Origin: Candidatus Peregrinibacteria bacterium CG_4_9_14_0_2_um_filter_41_14
GTDB lineage: Bacteria; Patescibacteriota; Gracilibacteria; UBA1369; UM-FILTER-41-14
Direction: 5' to 3'
Assembly: GCA_002788755.1 (NCBI GenBank)
Contig: PFRW01000031.1
Location: forward strand, 1 to 8,792
DNA: 8,792 nucleotides
Positions 6,620-8,792 of this stretch are shown in pieces (within the stretch, counting starts at the first letter, position 1; each line of letters starts with the position of its first letter). The position numbers were made by a program, and so were the translations under genes. The notes below the pieces were generated by a model. That model was given only the letters and a program-made list of their open reading frames with translations. It was not told where the DNA came from and did no database searches.

Positions 6620-7591
6620 TTAAATTTTTGTTCCCACTTTGTGGCGAACTTCGGTCATGGTTTGTTGTGCTATCATTCTTGCTTTTTTAGCACCTGTATT
6701 TAAGATATCATTAATGTAGTCAATGTCCTTACTTAATTCAATTCTTTTTTGACGAAGTGGTTCAAATTGTTCGTGTAAAAGATTGTAGAGATCGGTTTTG
6801 GCGTGGCCGTAGCCGTAGCCGCCTGCTTTAAGGTTGTTGGCCATGGTTGCGGTTTGGTCGGTTGTTGCCAGTAGTTTGTATAGTTGGTAGACGAGGCATT
6901 TGTCGGGATCTTTGGGGGCCTCTAATGGTGTTGAGTCGGTTTCGATTTTCATGACTTGTGCTTTGAGTTCTTTTGGTTCGGCAAAAAGGGGGATTGTGTT
7001 GTTGTAGCTTTTGCTCATTTTTTGGCCGTCGATGCCGGGGACAACGGCGGTGTCTTCGTTTATTTCGGCTTCCGGTAGGGGGAAGGTTTCGCCGTAGTTG
7101 TGGTTGAATTTTTCGGCAATGTCACGGGTGATTTCGATGTGTTGCTTTTGGTCTTTGCCAACGGGGACAAGGTCCGGTTTGTACATGAGGATGTCGGCGG
7201 CCATAAGCACCGGGTAGGTAAAGAGGCCGACAGTGGCTTCTTTTTTGCCCGACGCAACAGCGTCTTTATAAGCGTGGGCGCGTTCAAGCAGGCCGTGGGG
7301 GGTTACTGTTGCCAGTATCCAGGCCAGTTCGGTATGTTCGGGAACGTCACTTTGTTTGAAGAAGGTGACTTTTTGGGGGTCCAGGCCAATGGCTAGATAG
7401 TCTAAAACGAGGTCGATTGTTAGTCTGTTAAGTTCTTCGCCATTTTTGATGGTTGTGAGGGCGTGTAGGTTTGCCAAAAAGTAGTAGCAGTCAAAATCAT
7501 TTTGGTAGGCGATTTGGTTTTTCATTACTCCCAAATAGTTGCCAAGATGAGGTTTTCCGCTTGGTTGAATGCCTGTCACTAGACGTTGCAT
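6620..7591 (-). CDS. trpS: Tryptophan--tRNA ligase
   Basis: Class I aminoacyl-tRNA synthetase that charges tRNA-Trp, in the cytoplasm. From ATG 7591 it is 323 residues, typical of the bacterial enzyme. The family opening LVTGIQPSGKPHLGNYLG includes the HIGH-like PHLGN (14-18). GLFTYPVLMAADILMYKPDL lines the tryptophan/ATP pocket, followed by VGKDQKQHIEITRDIA. The KMSKS loop is at 191-195 (GQKMSKSYNN). The C-terminal anticodon-binding helical part contains GGYGYGHAK, which resembles the family's GYGWGEAK. A TTG two codons upstream (7597) is in frame, but ATG 7591 is preferred because the family starts a few residues before the GIQPSG block. There is no clear Shine-Dalgarno motif upstream (gagatctaattttgcac). 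It is the first gene of the tight trpS-pyrG-443aa-lgt run. Confidence 0.97.
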   Translation of the reverse strand: MQRLVTGIQPSGKPHLGNYLGVMKNQIAYQNDFDCYYFLANLHALTTIKNGEELNRLTIDLVLDYLAIGLDPQKVTFFKQSDVPEHTELAWILATVTPHGLLERAHAYKDAVASGKKEATVGLFTYPVLMAADILMYKPDLVPVGKDQKQHIEITRDIAEKFNHNYGETFPLPEAEINEDTAVVPGIDGQKMSKSYNNTIPLFAEPKELKAQVMKIETDSTPLEAPKDPDKCLVYQLYKLLATTDQTATMANNLKAGGYGYGHAKTDLYNLLHEQFEPLRQKRIELSKDIDYINDILNTGAKKARMIAQQTMTEVRHKVGTKI

Positions 7592-7621
7592 GTGCAAAAT
7601 TAGATCTCAAAATACTCATGC

Positions 7622-7650
7622 AGTTTAGCAGCGTGGTTGAGGGGTGGCAA
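7622..7650 (-). promoter_or_regulatory. Weak candidate promoter for trpS and downstream genes
   Basis: On the minus strand, TTGCCA (7650-7645, 5 of 6 matches), a 17-bp spacer and TAAACT (7627-7622, 4 of 6). The predicted start is near 7615, about 24 nt before the trpS ATG. It occupies most of the 66-bp gap between the 329-aa gene and trpS. The -10 is poor, so readthrough from the promoter at 8670-8697 is an equally good explanation. Confidence 0.25.
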
Positions 7651-7657
7651 GGAATGT

Positions 7658-8647
7658 TTAGGGGGCTTTTTTGGCGGTGAGGCCTTCTTCGATTTTGCCT
7701 TCGAGATGGTGTTCTCGTGCTTTGTGGGCACCCCAATTTACAGTTTTAACCAGGCGAGGGTATGTTTCCATAAAGTCGGTGCCTTTGGTGACTTTGGCCA
7801 CTAGTTTGCCATATTTGCCGTTTGATTCGGCTAATTCTGCAATTATACGTAATCCGGCTTTAATGTCTTCGGGATTGGCAATTTCGCGTCCTGCAATTTT
7901 ACCGAGTACTTTTTCACCTGCTTGAGTTGTAAACTTTTTACCGCCAATTTTTTTGCCGACGGCTTCGAGTGCTCCTTTGCCAACTTCGGCGACTTCTTTT
8001 TTAGCGAAGTTTTTAGCTGTTCCTTGGGCAAATCCATGTAAGGCTGCGTTGGCTCCCAAGCTGGTGCCACCACTGGGGAGTGCCGCTAGGGCACTTGCCA
8101 CATCAACTCCTAAAAAGAGGAATCCCCAGCCAAGTTCCTTGATACGGCTGACTTCATCCCCGCTAATGGTTTTGCCACGGGCGGCGTTTACAAAATTGGA
8201 CATTGTGCCAATGCCAAAAGGCAGGAGGGCAACAACAAACTCTACTTTTTCGAGTTTGCTTTTTGTGGACATTGCGGCCGTTAGTTCATCGTTGCCGGTG
8301 ATTTTGGTGCTTAATGTAAGTAGGACGGCTTTTTGTGCTTCGGTAATGTCAGGGAATTTTGTGGTGAGGTCGTCTTCGACTTGTTTTAAAGTAACTGCCA
8401 TGATTTTTGTGGCTTCGGCCGGTTTGCTTGCGGTTAGTTCGTTGATGTCGATTTGGGCCAAGCTTAGTTTTGGTAGGATTTTTGTGTTAAAGTAGTTGCT
8501 CAAAAGTTCGTTGCCTCCTAGGGCTTTAGTTAGTTCTTGGCTGGTTTTTTGTTGTTCGAGTTCGTTTTGGAGGTTTGTGAGTTGGTTTGGTGGTTTCATT
8601 TTAGACTCAACGCCGTCTGGAAATTTTTCAATGTTTTGATTGGTCAT
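7658..8647 (-). CDS. Orphan 329-aa protein with a pre-toxin-TG-like hydrophobic segment
   Basis: Not recognised. ATG 8647 is supported by a strong promoter just upstream. The N-terminal 60 residues are polar, Gln/Asn/Lys-rich and predicted helical, without a signal peptide or lipobox. Residues about 62-130 are Ala/Thr/Lys-rich helix. Two hydrophobic stretches, VEFVVALLPFGIGTM (135-149) and LGWGFLFLGVDVASALAAL (172-190), flank RGKTISGDEVSRIKELGW. This hydrophobic/Gly-Lys-x-x-[ST]-Gly/charged-helix/hydrophobic pattern recalls the pre-toxin TG domain that precedes toxin domains in polymorphic toxins. The resemblance is by eye and weak. The Gly/Lys-rich tail (about 200-329; GKGALEAVGKKIGGKK and onward) matches no toxin I know, and no immunity gene is next to it. 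The hydrophobic stretches could insert into a membrane or pack as an amphipathic bundle. It ends 66 bp before trpS. Confidence 0.75.
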   Translation of the reverse strand: MTNQNIEKFPDGVESKMKPPNQLTNLQNELEQQKTSQELTKALGGNELLSNYFNTKILPKLSLAQIDINELTASKPAEATKIMAVTLKQVEDDLTTKFPDITEAQKAVLLTLSTKITGNDELTAAMSTKSKLEKVEFVVALLPFGIGTMSNFVNAARGKTISGDEVSRIKELGWGFLFLGVDVASALAALPSGGTSLGANAALHGFAQGTAKNFAKKEVAEVGKGALEAVGKKIGGKKFTTQAGEKVLGKIAGREIANPEDIKAGLRIIAELAESNGKYGKLVAKVTKGTDFMETYPRLVKTVNWGAHKAREHHLEGKIEEGLTAKKAP

Positions 8648-8669
8648 GTTTGTTTTTGTTAATCTTTTT

Positions 8670-8697
8670 ATTATAACATGTTAAAGTCTTGTGTGAA
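8670..8697 (-). promoter_or_regulatory. Strong extended -10 promoter of the 329-aa gene
   Basis: On the minus strand, TTCACA (8697-8692, 5 of 6), a 16-bp spacer and a perfect TATAAT (8675-8670). A TG at 8678-8677 plus one base gives the extended TGTTATAAT form. The predicted start is near 8663, so the leader is only about 16 nt, A-rich (taacaaaaacaaac) and without a Shine-Dalgarno motif. This is the best promoter in the window and lies in the 82-bp non-coding gap 8648-8729. Confidence 0.7.
8674..8683. repeat. 10-bp perfect palindrome overlapping the -10 element
   Basis: TAACATGTTA is its own reverse complement. It covers the extended -10 TG and the first two bases of TATAAT of the promoter at 8670-8697, where a dimeric repressor could block it. 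Ten-base palindromes occur by chance in AT-rich DNA, so an operator role is speculative. Confidence 0.25.
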
Positions 8698-8729
8698 AGA
8701 TGTTTTGTTTCCAAACTATGTTGGGAGTG

Positions 8730-8792
8730 TTAAACCGTATCCAACGGATCCCGGTCGATGCGCCAGCCAGGGTCCATGGCTAGTTTGTTGAC
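8730..8792 (-). CDS. C-terminal fragment, possibly primosomal protein PriA (5' part beyond window)
   Basis: The minus strand is open from the window edge to TAA at 8732-8730, giving 20 residues ending MDPGWRIDRDPLDTV. The Trp-x-hydrophobic-Asp-x-Asp-Pro-hydrophobic ending resembles the C-terminus of the PriA helicase (WVLDVDPIEG-like in E. coli), which restarts replication. That is a short match from memory, so the product name is tentative. The frame and stop are clear, and the promoter gap that follows suggests a true gene end. No convincing terminator follows: only a 4-bp CCAA/TTGG stem at 8711-8724 without a U run. Confidence 0.4.
   Translation of the reverse strand, partial: VNKLAMDPGWRIDRDPLDTV

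Noticed and set aside
6800..6840. Short tandem GTAGCC repeats in trpS
   Set aside because: They encode the conserved-looking GGYGYG motif of TrpS, so codon constraint explains them.
7100..7396. 98-aa plus-strand frame antisense to trpS
   Set aside because: Complement of conserved TrpS codons, with no independent support.
7592..7657. T-box or tryptophan attenuator upstream of trpS
   Set aside because: The gap is 66 bp, too short for a T-box, and no leader peptide with Trp codons is visible.
7842..7869. Minus-strand AAGACA-16-TATAAT inside the 329-aa gene
   Set aside because: -35 matches only 4 of 6 and it sits about 250 bp from trpS within coding sequence; likely chance.
7953..8495. 180-aa plus-strand open frame opposite the 329-aa gene
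   Set aside because: Lies wholly antisense to a gene with a strong promoter. Its composition (Ala/Ser/Pro-rich) is what the complementary codons produce, and no domain or leader is visible.
8711..8724. Hairpin CCAA/TTGG after the partial right-edge gene
   Set aside because: 4-bp stem and no U tract on the relevant strand.

Overview
The window looks like a stretch of a compact, AT-leaning bacterial chromosome, probably a Candidate Phyla Radiation (Patescibacteria) genome. The grounds are inference: near-zero intergenic space, a dnaG-rpoD-greA block beside short divergent housekeeping genes, a heavily diverged Lgt, A/T-rich leaders without Shine-Dalgarno motifs, and orphan membrane and coiled-coil proteins. 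The genetic code appears standard: TGA ends pyrG exactly where the family ends. The plus strand is G+T-rich through both gene orientations, which suggests it is the leading strand.

Left arm (1-2821, plus strand): the C-terminal two thirds of DNA primase (dnaG, cut by the window edge), the primary sigma factor (rpoD) and the transcript cleavage factor (greA). The genes are 20 and 29 bp apart. This is the conserved macromolecular-synthesis order dnaG-rpoD with greA appended. Two sigma70-type promoter candidates, both TTTACA/TATAAT, lie inside dnaG. They could make rpoD-greA transcription independent of dnaG, as is known for E. coli rpoD.

Right arm (2818-8792, minus strand), in transcription order: a C-terminal tail possibly of PriA (8792-8730), an orphan 329-aa protein with its own strong extended -10 promoter, trpS, pyrG, an undescribed 443-aa protein, and lgt. 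From trpS to lgt the genes are 9 bp apart, overlap by 4 bp (ATGA), and are 2 bp apart, so they look like one translationally coupled unit. The 443-aa protein has two tandem copies of a domain resembling the N-terminus of GspF/PilC, a charged coiled-coil-like middle and three C-terminal membrane helices, but no GspF core. The lgt product keeps the family layout but, by my alignment from memory, lacks several residues important in E. coli Lgt.

The two arms converge with stop codons interlocked in a single palindromic CTAG (2818-2821) and no terminator between them. The most novel items are the 443-aa double-GspF_N protein with its altered Lgt neighbour, and the 329-aa protein with a pre-toxin-TG-like segment. 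The rest is core replication, transcription, translation and nucleotide metabolism. I see no tRNA, rRNA, CRISPR array, insertion sequence or riboswitch. No gene-free stretch exceeds 300 bases.
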